Of a stretch of DNA of 64,000 nt, positions 33,120-44,929 are shown piece by piece (position 1 is the stretch's first letter; each line of letters begins with the position of its first letter). The DNA is from Halicephalobus mephisto (lineage: Eukaryota > Nematoda > Chromadorea > Rhabditida > Panagrolaimidae): assembly GCA_009193035.1 (NCBI GenBank), contig SWDT01000045.1:372001-436000 (forward strand). Reading direction: 5' to 3'. The notes under the pieces were generated by a model. That model was not told where the DNA came from. It saw nothing but the letters and a program-made list of their open reading frames with translations, and did no database searches. The translations under genes and the position numbers were made by a program.

Positions 33120-34350
33120 AATTTTATGAATGATTTTTGAACTTTTATAAAAAGTAAAAATTAAATTTCACAATTTTCGGTCTTAACTGGAAAATTTTGA
33201 AATTCTTGTCGAGACTACTTTTTTAAAAAAATAATTTTTGAAGTTTTATAAAAAGTAAAAATTAAGTTTCACAATTTTCGGTCCTAACTGGAAAATTTTG
33301 AAATTCTTGTCGAAATTAATTTTTTTTAAATTTCAGTTTAAAAATATTTAGTTTTTTAAAAAATGATTTTTGAAGTTTTATAAAAAGTAAAAATTAAGTT
33401 TCACGATTTTCGGTCTTACCTGGAAAATTTAAAATTCTTGTCGGGACTACTTTTTTAAAAATATTTAGTTTTTAAAAAATGATTTTTGAAGTTTTATAAA
33501 AAGTAAAAATTAAGTTTCACGATTTTCGGTCTTAACTGGAAAATTTAAAATTCTTGTCGAAATTAATTTTTTTTAAATTTCAGTTTAAAAATATTTAGTT
33601 TTTTAAAAAATGATTTTTGAAGTTTTATAAAAAGTAAAAATTAAGTTTCACGATTTTCGGTCTTAACTGGAAAATTTAAAATTCTTGTCGAAACTACTTT
33701 TTTTTAATTTTATCTTTTTTCATTTTTGTTTTTATAATAACATATTTTTGAAACTTTAAAATTACGTAAAAATAAAAGTTTATGATTTCCTATCCCAGCT
33801 GAAAAATAAAAAATTCGCGTCAAAACCACTTTTTTGGAATTTTATCCCACACATGTTTTCTATTTTTATTAAATCGTTTTAGAACTTTGTGAAAGTATAT
33901 AAGCATAAAGTTTTACAGTTTTCGGTCCTGACTGGAAAATTTGAAATTCGTGTCAAGACCACTTTTTAAAAAATTTTGTTGAAAAAGTTAATTTTTTATA
34001 AAAAAATATAATTTAAAATTTCAAAAAAATATAAAAATTTAAAATTCTACTGTTTTTGGTCCTGACTGGAAAATTTTGGAAATTCGTGTCAGGACCACTT
34101 TTTTAAAATTTCATCAAAAAAGTTAATTTTTTATAAAAAGTATAATTTAAAATTTCGAAAAAATATAAAAATTTAAAATTCTACAGTTTCCGGTCCTGAC
34201 TGGAAAATTTAAAAGTCGTGTCAGGACCACTTTTTTTCAAATTTCGTTTTTTTACGTTTTTGGTTTTTTATAATATTTTTCGAACTTTCTAGAATCACAT
34301 AAATGCAAAATTCCTCGTTTTTTGGTCCTACCTGGAAAATTTGAAATTCG
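33120..34350. repeat. GGTCCTGAC hairpin family, main array 2
   Basis: About ten units. The first six use GGTCTTAACTGG with a decayed right arm (TTCTTGTCGAAACTA). The later ones have perfect nine-base stems: GGTCCTGAC 34058-34066 with GTCAGGACC 34088-34096, and 34192-34200 with 34220-34228. Confidence 0.85.
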
Positions 34351-34743
34351 TGTCGAGATCATTTTTAAATTTTTTTATTTTTTTTTTCGTGATTTTTTAA
34401 TTTTTACAGTATTATTTAAAATTTAAATTAATTTTGTTTTTTTAGAAACAACGAAAATAAAAAAACCTGCAAATTGCCCCTGGCATTGTGCCTGGGTCAT
34501 TATTTTTTTTGAACAAATTTAATCGAACCAGATTTTCCTTTTTTAAATTAAGCCAAATCCTACTGAAATTGGACTGCCATTTTTTAAATTCTAAAAAAAA
34601 ATTGAATTTTATTTTTGTCGTTGACGGCACAACGACAAAGACCCCAGCAGTCAGTAGAGTCATTTTTCGAGACATTGGAAGTCGGCTTTGTTTATTGACT
34701 TTTCTTAAGCGGTTATTATCAGCCCGAGAATAAGGTCCCCAAC

Positions 34744-37700
34744 ATGACTTGTGTCCTGGTAGGTTTGTTTATTTTAAAATTCCGATCCATCTCTGATTTT
34801 TTAAAATGTAAATTGTTATTTTCACAAGTATTCATTAAAGTAAAATTTTAGAATTTTGTAAAATCTTAAATTTCTGAAAATTTTAGAATTTTGTAAAATT
34901 TCTAAAATCTTAAATTTCTGGAAATTTTAAAATTTTAAAATTTTATGAAATTTCTAAAATCTTAAATTTCTGAAAATCATTTCACGGAAATTTTGTAAAA
35001 TAAAAGTAAATTTTTGTAAAAAAAAGTAAAATTTTATAAAAAAGTAAATTTCTATAAAAAAGTAAAAATTTTATAAAAAAGTAAATTTTTATAAAATAAA
35101 AATTCTAAAATTAAAAGAAAATTTAAATCTTTAAATTTACTTTTTAACTTTTTATTTTTAATTATTTTTTTGTTTTTTTTTATTTTTAATTACTTTTTTA
35201 TTTTTGTTTTTAATTATTTATTTTTTAACTTTTTAGAGTAACGTCCAGTGTTTCCCGATGATTCCACCACCAGTTTTCTTTCCTCCTTTGCCTCCGTTCC
35301 TGGTCAAATATCAGAATCCAGATGGATCTATCGATTATTATTCGTTTTTCTCATCTCTTGCAGAAGATTCTGTAAATCTTCAGCTCTTCCAGGAGCTGTC
35401 ATGTCTTCAGCAAATCCAGCAACTCGGGGCTTTTTTTCCTCATTCTTTCCACATTGATTCAGTCAACAAGGAAAACAATTATTTCGACGAAAACAAAGTG
35501 AGTAATATTCATCATTTCTAATTCTCAACTCTCAAAGGGGAATTTAAAAACGGAACTTTCCAAAGAAATTCGAAAATTAGAGCTGTTGAAGGAAGTTTGA
35601 GAAGTGAAAACTCCTGAGGGGAATTCAGAAATTAGAGCTTTTGAGGGAAGTTTGGGAAATGAGAACTCCTGAGGGGAAATCGAAAATTAGAGCTTTTGAA
35701 GAAAATTTAAAAAATGAAAATTCTTGAGGGGAATCTGAAATTTTGAAGAAAATTTAAGAAATGAGAACTCCTGAGGGGAAATCGAAAATTAGAGCTTTTG
35801 AAGGGAATTTGGGAAATCTGAAATTTGAAGAAAATTAGGATTTTTAAAGTTTTGAAAAATTGAAAATTCTTAAGTAGAATTTTGGAAAATTAGAATTTAA
35901 ATCTGATTTTAATTAACATTGAGTATTTTAAAAACTAATAACTTTTGGTTATTTTTAGTTCATTTGGACTTTTGAACGAGTTAGAACTGATTTTGAATTA
36001 ATTCATATTAAATTCCATAGGTTTAAGTTAAAAAATCAATAATTTGAATTTAAATTCCACAGATTTAAGTTAGAAAATAAATGGTTTAAACTTAAATCTC
36101 ACTAGTTTAAGTTAGAAAATCAATAATTTGAATTTAAATCTCACTAGTTTAAGTTAGAAAATCAATAATTCTAATCTAAATGCCATAGGTTTAAGTTAGA
36201 AATTCAATAATTTGAATTTAAATCTCACTAGTTTAAGTTAGAAAATCAATAATTCTAATCTAAATGCCATAGGTTTAAGTTAAAAATTCAATAATTTAAA
36301 TTTAAATCTCACTAGTTTAAGTTTGAAAATCAATAATTTGAATTTAAATCTCACTAGTTTAAGTTTGAAAATCAATAATTTGAATTTAAATCTCACTAGT
36401 TTAAGTTTGAAAATCAATGGCTCAAAATCAAATCGCGCGGGCTTGAATTTGGCTATATGGCAATTGTTCCTCAGCAACGTTTATTCCCCTTCAATTTGCA
36501 TTAATTCTGAAATTCCCTCTAAATTAATCTTTTCTTACTTAACTGAGGTATTAAGTTAATTTAACTACTGAAAAATCGATATAAAAAAGAAATTATATAA
36601 AGCTTACGAAATAGAGGGGGCAACTGTTTCACAACCTGAAATTCCACTCGTGTCAGTTAGAATTTTACTAATTTGAAATTGAAAAATATTAGCTTGAATT
36701 CTACTCGCATTATCTCGGAATCGATTCACACTGTTTCGAAATTGAGTAGTTTTTTTTTGAATTTTACTCGCACTGATTTGAATTCTACTCGCACTGCTTC
36801 AAAATTGACTCGCACTGGTTTAAATTCTACTCGCACTGGTTTAAATTCTACTCGCACTGTTTCGAAATTGACTCGCTCTGATTCGAAATTGACTCGCACT
36901 GTTTCGAAATTGACTCGCGCTGATTCGAAATTGACTCGCTCTGATTCGAAATCGAATAGTTCTTTCTCGAATTCTACTCGCACTGATTTGAGTTCTACTC
37001 GCGCTACTTCGAAATTGACTCGCTCTGATTTGAATCCTACTCGCACTGCTTCGAAATCGAGTAGTTCTTTCTCGAATTCTCGCACTGCTTCGGAATCAAA
37101 TAGCGCTTTTTCTCTTTAAGACCGAAAAATTCAGATTTTTAAAAATAAATCCCAATTTAAACTTCAAAACATTTTAAAAATGAGTAATTCTGGTAATATC
37201 TTATTCACCAATATTCCAAAATTTCCCACGAGACTAACGTTAAACGTTAATTATTTTTTAGATTGGGTTTCTAAATTCGTAAACAGTTCTGCGGAAATTC
37301 CATTAATGAGGATTAAGATATTTTTAGATTTAAAAAATCTTCGAATTACAAAATTCTTAAATTTACAGATTTTTGATTTTTTTAAATTCTCAATTTTAAA
37401 AATTTTTTAAATCTTTGAATTTTAATTTAAAGACAAATTTTTAAAATTTTTTTAATTTTTAAAAATCTTTAAATTTAATTTTTTTGGATTTTTTTAGATT
37501 TTTTTAAATTTTTTTAGATTTTTTTTAAATTTTTTAGATTTTTTTAAATTTTTTTTGATTTTTAATTTTTTAGGAAGAAAAAGAATCTTTGGATTTGTTG
37601 CCAATTGACCTGAGCAATCATGTTAAACGAAAAAGGAAACTCGGTGATGAAATCCGGGAATCTAAGAAGTTTTTTCGTCCTTCGAAGAAAATTCACAAAA

Positions 37701-38769
37701 AAAAAGAATCTTCTCCATGTTTATTCATCCGGCCCGTTTTGGAAAATTTATCGATTTTGAAATCTTCACCTTCTTGTAGTTCGGCCCCCTGCAGCCCCCC
37801 TTTACCCTCTAGGTCCCCCGGGGCCTTCAACAATCACCATTGGCCTAAACCCGGATGGGATGACGAAATCATCAGCCAGATAGAAAGAAGACGGGCCAGG
37901 AAGTACATCGAAACTTGTCTCAAGCAGCTGAAAAAGCACTTTAACAAAAGATTCAAGTAATTTTTTTATTTTTTTTATTAATTTTGATTTTTAAAAATTT
38001 AGATTCAAAAAAATTTAAAAATCCTTATTAATTTTTGAATTTCTTTTTAAATTAAAAAAATCTTAAAATTGGTAAAATTTTTAAATTCTTATTAATTTTC
38101 AATTTTTAAAATTTTTTATTAATTTCCGATTTTTGAGATTTTTTTAAATTTTAATTTTTTTATTTTAATTTTTTAGAAAATTCTTATTTTCGATTTTTAA
38201 GATTTTTTTTAATTTTGAAATTTTTATTTTTCTTTAATTTTTTTAATTTATGGAAGAAATTATTCTTTTTTAATTTTCTTTAGAAAAATTTTTAAATTAG
38301 TTTCTTTTTATATTTTTCAAAATTAATTTTTATTGTATTTTTTAAGAATTTCTTTCAAATTACTTTTTATTTTTTAAAATTTATTTTTATTTTTATTTTT
38401 TTTTAAATTGAAGTTAAATTTTTTAAAATTAATTTTTATTTTTCATTTTTTAAAATTAATTTAAATTTAAACTTTTTAAAAATTATTTTTTTTAAACTAA
38501 AATTAAAATTTTTTTTAAAGTTTATTTAAATTAAAATTTTTTTAAAATTATTTTTTTTTAATTAAAATTTTTTTAAAATTAATTTTTTTTTAAATTTCTG
38601 TTTTTTCAGATACCGTTCAAGGAACACAGATGACCTGAGGGTCCAATTGATGAAACATCGCTGTATGAATGAGATTTTCGAAGCTTTGGAGTACTTCCTC
38701 GAGATTGACAAAATTCGAGAACAACATTTGGCAGAATCCAGAAAAAGTCAAAGATGTGTTAGTCGATGA
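34744..38769 (+). CDS. Unrecognised basic protein with nuclear-targeting character
   Basis: Four exons join in frame: 34744-34758, 35237-35497, 37574-37956 and 38610-38769, giving about 272 residues. Donors are GTAGGT, GTGAGT and GTAATT; acceptors are TTTTTAG or TTTTTCAG. The first exon codes only MTCVL; a TTATTATCAG acceptor lies 21 bases before its ATG. The order is: a proline-rich N-terminus (MIPPPVFFPPLPPFL, residues about 13-27), a Gln/Leu helix (LFQELSCLQQIQQLG), a strong basic cluster (NHVKRKRKLGDEI and SKKFFRPSKKIHKKKE, a likely bipartite nuclear signal), a Ser/Pro linker, then a helical basic-hydrophobic C-terminal region from HWPKPGWDDEIISQIERRR through YIETCLKQLKKHFNKRFKYR to EIFEALEYFLEIDKIREQH. 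It reads like a chromatin or transcription-associated protein, but I do not recognise the family. Intron 2 holds two minisatellites. Join confidence is good because codon phase is kept across three introns. Confidence 0.75.
36000..36430. repeat. Intronic minisatellite, about 42-bp unit
   Basis: Ten units of AAATCTCACTAGTTTAAGTT and GAAAATCAATAATTTGAATT inside intron 2 of the gene at 34744-38769. Confidence 0.88.
36690..37110. repeat. Intronic minisatellite, 18-bp unit, open on both strands
   Basis: About 23 units of GATTCGAAATTGACTCGC and variants (TTGAATTCTACTCGCACT). The unit is a multiple of three, so the plus strand reads SKLTRTDLNSTRT-type and the minus strand RVNFESERVNFE-type. No splice sites bound it and it lies in intron 2. 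Confidence 0.85.
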
Positions 38770-39120
38770 ATCTCTAGAATTACTGGTTCAGACAGATAAT
38801 CCGCAAAATTGCCCAAGGATACATGTCCCATGATTAAAACTGGTGTTTAATTTTAATTATTTAATATTAAAAATACAACCTATTTTTACAGTAATTGAAA
38901 TTTTTCGAAAATTAAAAAAATCTTTTTTTTTTTGAAAATTTTTAAAAATCTTTTTTTTTAAATTTCTAAAATTTTAAAATTAAAAAATAAAATTCAATTA
39001 CTGTAAAAATAGATTGTATTATTTTTTACTAATTAGTAATTAGGGTTATCTCCGGACGAGTTGATTTGAACGATACTCAAGAATATAAATAAACGTGTGA
39101 ATAAAATTAAAAAATAATTT
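38770..39120. other. 3' flank of the orphan gene, AT-rich
   Basis: An inverted pair built on TTTTTACAGTAATTGAA and its complement (CAATTACTGTAAAAATAG) spans 38886-39011. No gene. Confidence 0.5.
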
Positions 39121-39610
39121 CGTTGCGAAATGGTCCCGACTCGAATTTTCAAAAATTTCGATTTTGATAATTTTCAAAATTTTTATAAAACTAAAATAAA
39201 TTTAAAAAATAGAAAATATTGCGAAATGGTCCCGACACGAATTTTCAAAAATTTCGATTTTACAATTCTTAAAATTTTTGAGATTTTGGAAGTTTCAGAA
39301 ATTTTACACAATATTATTTTTGGTTTTTTATACAATATGATTTTCTACTTTTTGTACAGTATGATTTTTTTATTTTTATAAAGTATGGTTTTCTACTTTT
39401 TATACTGTATGATTTTTTTATTTTTATATTGTATGATTTTCTACTTCTTATACAGTATGATTTTGAAATTTTTATATTGTATGATTTTTGAGTTTTCATA
39501 CAGTATTATTCCCAGCATTTTTATACAGTATGATTGGCGGTGTAATTTTGGATTTTTATATAGTATGATTTTTGACTTTATAATTCTGAATTTTTATACG
39601 GTGTAATTTT
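39121..39610. repeat. Hairpin-family right arms followed by a ~28-bp repeat
   Basis: Two copies of GCGAAATGGTCCCGACACGA (39125 and 39223) and then about ten units of TTTTTATACAGTATGATTTT. No gene. Confidence 0.8.
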
Positions 39611-39726
39611 CAACTTTTTGATATACTTTAACGGTGATATGAATACACAAATGTAATCCTGAAGAATATGAAAGCTAATGAGATTTGACTCGTTTTAGGT
39701 CAAAATTAAAGCTTGTGCGATTTCGA

Positions 39727-39756
39727 AAAAAATTAATTAATTAATTAATTAATTAA
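39727..39756. repeat. AATT microsatellite touching the ZnT stop codon
   Basis: Seven AATT units; the last overlaps the TAA stop of the transporter on the minus strand. Confidence 0.85.
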
Positions 39757-41111
39757 TTCGGTACTTGAAGGTGATTGTTGCCGTTTTCGTCTTCTGGTTT
39801 AGTGTTTTCAGTGGAGACTGTCGTGCAGGATCTGGATCTTTGAGAAAGAGTAGAACTACATTGAGCTTGGACAGTTACGAAATCGATGTTGTATTCGTGC
39901 TGGAGGATCTGATGAGCGTCGTAGACGATTCTTGAAAGATCGGAATGTTTTGCAGTATCTATGTGGACAGAAACGGCTACAGTATCCATTTTCAAAGACC
40001 AGCATCTGAGACTGTGGATGCCGATGACGCCGGGGATCGCCACGAGGTCGGACCGGACTTTGGCCATGTCGATGTGGGACGGGGCGCACTCCATCAGGAC
40101 CCTTATGGTGTCCCTGATGACCGATCCCGTTGTGATCTAAAAAACCCGATTAATTTTATTTTTAAAAAAATCACCTACCAAAACTAGGATGCTGAACAAA
40201 AAAGTACAAATAGGATCCGCAATTTTCCATTTTGTAAACTTGATAATCACAGCAGCAATAAGAACCCCGATGGATTGGACGAGATCCCCAAGAACATGGA
40301 CGAAAGCAGCTCTGACGTTTATATTCCCCCCATGCCCATGGCTATGACCACTATGACCACTATGATCACTATGATCACTACGGGTGGAATGGGAGTCTCC
40401 CTGGCTTTCAATATCAGCAGCATGATTGATCTCTCCCATATCCTTATGACGATGTCCGTGATCATGTCCGTGACCATGTTCATGTCCATGTCCGTGACCA
40501 TGTTCATGTCCATGTCCATGTCCATGTCCATGTCCATGGCTGTGATTGTGGGGCATTCCAAAATGACTATGTTCTGCTTTTCCGAAGTATAAAATAGCTC
40601 CAATAATAATATTAAAAAGTACTCCAACTCCGGCTGTGATCATCATGACGTTTGGATCTACGTCGTAATCGTTGTGGACAATTCTTTCGATTGCCATGTA
40701 AACTAAAGCTCCTGTTAGAATCCAGATCATTACGATGCTTGCCAGGGCTCCTAGGACTTCAGCTCTCTGATATCCGAAAGAATATCTCGCGTTCGGTTGT
40801 CTCACTGCGAACTTTATTGCCATGATGGATATCATAAAACTTGCCAAATCTGATATCATATGAAAAGCATCCGTCATGATTGCCAAACTATTTGCGATTA
40901 TTCCTCCAGTCATTTCAGCAATTATAAAAATTAAAGTAAAAATAGAAACAATATAAAGGACCCTCAGGGCCTGGTTCGAGGTGTGAGCTCTGGTCGCGGC
41001 CCTGGCCCTGGAAATGGCCTTATCGCAGTGATAAATCGGAAACTCGTCATCCGGATCCGTCAGCTCCACGTTGATGGAACAAGGAGAAATGTTTGAAATT
41101 TCTTTATTCAT
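39753..41111 (-). CDS. ZnT-type zinc transporter (cation diffusion facilitator, SLC30)
   Basis: Minus-strand exons 40179-41111 and 39753-40136, separated by a 42-bp intron (GTAGGT donor, TTTTTTAG acceptor), give 438 residues. The ATG lies ten bases after a TTTATTTTAG acceptor; the frame stays open up to that acceptor, so an upstream coding exon is not excluded. Six membrane segments are visible at about 51-72, 83-101, 117-140, 155-176, 268-291 and 296-315. The tetrahedral zinc site is complete: His84 and Asp88 in AFHMISD of TM2, His272 and Asp276 in HVLGD of TM5. Between TM4 and TM5 a long cytosolic loop (about 181-260) is packed with His-Gly and Ser-Asp-His repeats. The C-terminal domain (DMAKVRSDLVAIPGVIGIHS, LRCWSLKMDTVAVSVHI) is the usual ferredoxin-like dimer domain. 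The closest type is the ZnT2/3/4/8 group, which loads zinc into vesicles by proton exchange. Confidence 0.95.
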
Positions 41112-41289
41112 TTCCGATTCCTAAAATAAAATTATCAAATTTTAAATTTTTGAAATTTTTCTCGCATTGTACAAGACCCCCTTTAGTACAGTATCATATT
41201 GTAAAAAAAACAAAACATTTAAATTTGCAATTTTTGATCGCAGATATGTTTCGACACAATTTTTTTAAAAGAATGGATTTTTCATAAAA

Positions 41290-41640
41290 TCTAACATCAT
41301 AGAATTGCTCTAGAATCATATATAATTGAAAACATTCGATTATTATTTTTTATATAAAAAATGAGAAAAAAAAAGAAAATTATCATACACAGGTACTCTA
41401 CAATAATATATAATTGAAAATATCCTATTATCATTTTTTATATAAAAACTAAGAAAAAAAGATTTATAATCGTACATAAATACTCTAGAATCATATATAA
41501 TTGAAAATATCCTATTATCATTTTTTATATAAAAAATAAAGAAAAATTATTATCATACACAGGTACTCTACAATAATATATAATTGAAAATACTCGATTA
41601 TCATTTTTTATATAAAAACTGAGAAAAAAAAGATTTATAA
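41290..41640. repeat. Tandem repeat, about 90-bp unit
   Basis: Four units with TACTCTAGAATCATATATAA, AATATCCTATTATCATTTTT and AAAGATTTATAATCGTACAT. Confidence 0.85.
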
Positions 41641-41647
41641 TCGTACA

Positions 41648-42085
41648 TACAGTACTGCTCAAAAGTTTGGCAACTTTTGTTTTTTGGTTACCAGTTTTTT
41701 TGATATAACTTTTTTGTTTCTTCATGTTTTTTTAATTCTTTTTTTAAATGAAGAAAACAAAAATTATTTCCTGGTCCTACAAAGAAAATCAGAGAATATT
41801 GCAAAAATTTTTAAGTTTTTGACCGATTAAAAATTCGATAATTTTTTGTTTAAAAATTCATAAAAACCTATTAAATTAATATTTAAAATAATAACTCAGG
41901 CAAAAAATAATTAATATCTTGTTAAAAAGGTTTTAGAGCATATAACTCATTTACATCTGTTCGCATCGATGAAATGAATTTTTTAACTATAGCTGAATCG
42001 ATCATTTCCCATTCACGACGAAGCAGTTCAAAAAGTCCTCAGGTTTTTCTTGTAGAACCAGATGAGGATTTCTGTTTCCTTCATT
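41648..42085 (-). pseudogene. Tc1-like transposon relic (one end and transposase C-terminus)
   Basis: TA followed by CAGTACTGCTCAAAAGTTTG at 41648 is a Tc1-type terminus. On the minus strand, 41930-42085 reads NPHLVLQEKPEDFLN, then after a frameshift FELLRREWEMIDSAIVKKF and ISSMRTDVNELYALKPF and a stop. This matches the usual C-terminal shape of Tc1 transposases (WxxI...LxxSMPxRxxAVIxAKG). The catalytic domain and other end are missing. Confidence 0.65.
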
Positions 42086-42099
42086 TTAAAAACATCCAA

Positions 42100-42380
42100 A
42101 TAAGACTAAATGATTTTAAAAAAATTATTTCAAATCGAGTTGGAACTCTAAGAAAATTTATATCGTATCAATTTTAAACATTTCAAAAATATCCAAATAA
42201 GGTTAAATGATTCTAAAAAAATCATTTCAAATTGAGTTAGAACTTTAAGAAAATTTATATCGTATCAATTTGAAATGTTTTAAAAATATCCAAATAAGAC
42301 TAAATTATTCTAAAAAAATCATTTCAAATTGAGTTGGAACTTTAAGAAAATTTATATCGTATCAATTTGAAATGTTTTCG
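42100..42380. repeat. Tandem repeat, about 97-bp unit, 3 copies
   Basis: Units with AAAATATCCAAATAAGACTA and AAGAAAATTTATATCGTATC. The first is joined to the Tc1 relic. Confidence 0.85.
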
Positions 42381-42639
42381 AAACTTCTAGACTTGGTCAG
42401 AGTTCTAAAAATACCCACACTAAATTAAGAATTCAGAATTAACTCGGGGTTTATACGAAAACTTTCCTCAATAATAAAACTCATTTTTAGTTCTGTTTTT
42501 GTTTTATATAGATTGTTTACAAAAAAAACCCCTAGTATCTTCCTCTGCACGTGACTAGTACTCGATTCCACGACCAAAAATTAAAAGACAATCGATGAAG
42601 AAATTTCGAGAAAGTTGTCCCCAAAACAAGAAACAGAGA

Positions 42640-42830
42640 GCTATATATCTATTTTCTCAGATAAGACGAAAGACCTAAAGGACCTAAATGACGCTCAACT
42701 CCTGGTTTTATTGTTCTTATCTCCAGCCCCCGGGTATTCTTATCTTTCGACTTCGAACGTGCTTTCAGAAACCCTAATTGAAGTCAAACTTGAAGCAGAT
42801 GTTCCTTCAACAGTATCCTTATCTTTCATT
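42640..42830. promoter_or_regulatory. Cluster of four GATA motifs
   Basis: AGATAAG at 42659-42665 (+) and CTTATCT (AGATAAG on the minus strand) at 42716-42722, 42739-42745 and 42818-42824. A TATATAG lies just downstream on the minus strand (42641-42650). GATA factors drive intestinal genes in nematodes. The nearest gene start in that direction is the zinc transporter at 41111, 1.5 kb away. Confidence 0.4.
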
Positions 42831-43001
42831 GTTCTAGGTTAAATTGTAGTGGCGTGTTTTATCGTCAGAAATTTCCGTTATCGAATAAAAATTAAAAGGA
42901 TAGGTTGTGATTCACGGAATATTTCAAAGAACAACAAAAAATTATGGGGTTGTCTATGATGTAATTTTTATGATCGAACTTAGTCATTAATATTTGTATC
43001 T

Positions 43002-43653
43002 ACACAAAAAGCGTAAATTTTAACTGCTTAACAATTGCGAAATGCGATAAAATTCATATTTTGCATTTGTGACGGAAATTAAAAAGTAATAGTGATTATT
43101 TCTATTTTTTACTGTACTATAAGTTACACTTTTTGTGTGTAGAGATTTTGGATAGTGTCTATTTCTAACTCAAATCAGAACTTTTAGTCACTATCCAAGT
43201 TTATTGGAACTGTCAAAATCACTATCCAAAAACAGTTCCAACACAAAAAAGCACAACTTTTAACCCTGTAACAATTTCGAAATGTGACATAATCGTCATA
43301 TTTTTAATATTTGATATTTTGACGGAAATTAAAAAGTAATAGTGACGATTTCTACTTGTTACTGTGCCAAAAGTTACACTTTTTTGTGTAGAGACTTTGG
43401 ATAGTGTTTATTTCCAACTCAAATCAAGGCTTTCTAGTCACTATCCAAGTTTATTGGAACTGTCAAAATCACTATCCAAAAACAGTTCCAACACAAAAAG
43501 CGCAATTTTTTAACCCGGTAACAATTGCGAAATGTGACAAAAACAACATAATTGTCATATTTTTCATGAATATTTGACATTTGTAAAAAAATAAAAAATT
43601 AATAGTGACGACTTCTGTTTGTTACTGTACCAAAAATTATGTTTTTTGTGTGT
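43002..43653 (+). mobile_element. Composite block: three MITE copies with hairpin spacers
   Basis: MITE copies at 43002-43140, 43241-43389 and 43491-43653 have ends ACACAAAAAGCG...AAGTTACACTTTTTGTGT and a core with ACAATTGCGAAATGTGACA and AAAAAGTAATAGTGACGAT. The spacers (43147-43240 and 43396-43490) contain TTGGATAGTG facing CACTATCCAA and GGAACTGT facing ACAGTTCC. Part of the same layout recurs at 56835-57252. Confidence 0.82.
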
Positions 43654-43849
43654 ATAGAAAGTCGAAATTTATGATTTTTTATTTTAGGACAAAGTAGTTA
43701 GAAGGTATCTTAGGCCTAAATTTTATCATTTTATCTACAACATAAGACCCTTTGTATTGTTGAAAAAAGAAGATCAAGGGTAAAAAGAAGTTCCCGGAAC
43801 TTAAAGCCATCTCATGAAAGTGATCTAAATCAAATCGATACATAAAATT

Positions 43850-44215
43850 AATTTTAAATTTTAGAAATAATTATAATTTAAAAATTTTTGTAAATAATTT
43901 ATATTTATAAAAATATTATTAATTTAATAAAGATCATACTAAAATTTTAAAGTAATTTAAATCGATATATAAAATTAATTTTAAATTTTAAAAGTAGTTA
44001 TAATTTAAAAATTTTTGTAAATAATTTATATTTATAAAAATATTATCAATTTAATAAAGATCATACTAAAATTTTAAAGTAATTTAAATCGATATATAAA
44101 ATTAATTTTAAATTTTAAAAGTAGTTATAATTTAAAAATTTTTGTAAATAATTTATATTTATAAAAATATTATCAATTTAATAAAGATTATACTAAAATT
44201 TAAATTATTTTATAA
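43850..44215. repeat. Tandem repeat, about 120-bp unit, 3 copies
   Basis: Units with TAATTTAAATCGATATATAA, GTAGTTATAATTTAAAAATT and AATTTAATAAAGATCATACT. Confidence 0.88.
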
Positions 44216-44379
44216 AATTGATTTAAATCGAAATTTTTATATTTGTATTTTTTAAATATTTAACTAGACGCAATCAACTTGAAAGTTACAAATAATTATA
44301 AAAAAAGAATTATTAAATTTTATAAATTTAAAAAATAAGAAAATTTAAAAATAAAAAAGTACTTTATTTTTGACTTTAG

Positions 44380-44690
44380 AAGATCTTAGATAGCATAATA
44401 GACCTTAAATACACATATTCTACTGTTGATATACTAAATCCTACTTTTTATAAAGTCTCAAATAACATAATAGACCTTAAATACATATATATCTACGGTT
44501 GATATACTAAATCCTATAATTTAGAAGATCTCAGATAGCATAATAGATCTTAAATACACAAATTCTACCGTTGATATACTAAATCCTACTTTTTATAAAG
44601 TCTCAAATAACATAATAGATCTTAAATACATATATATCTACTGTCGATACATAAATTTCTATACTTTAGAAGATTCTGTATAACATACAA
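44380..44690. repeat. Tandem repeat, about 65-bp unit, 4 copies
   Basis: Units with CATAATAGACCTTAAATACA and TGATATACTAAATCCTAC. Confidence 0.85.
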
Positions 44691-44929
44691 CGAATCTTGA
44701 TTATATACTACAAGATGTTGAAAAGACATAAATTATTTCAAAAAAGTACTCTGATGAAAGTTCATTTTTATTATGGAAGAAACATAAAGATTAAAATACC
44801 AAACAGCCTCTATCCAGGATCCTGATAACAGAACCGATACCATAAAATATAATTAAAATCAATGGCTAAAGAACAAAAATAAAGCATTTTAGACACGTAA
44901 TTTTCATAATCAAAGATATCTAAAACATT

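Noticed and set aside
36673..37119. 148-residue Ser/Thr/Arg/Lys protein, and 119-residue antisense protein
   Set aside because: Both are read-throughs of an 18-bp minisatellite in an intron, with no splice sites or start context.
40275..40627. Methionine-rich and Met-Asp repeat proteins over the zinc transporter
   Set aside because: They are alternative frames of the His-rich loop DNA of the ZnT gene.
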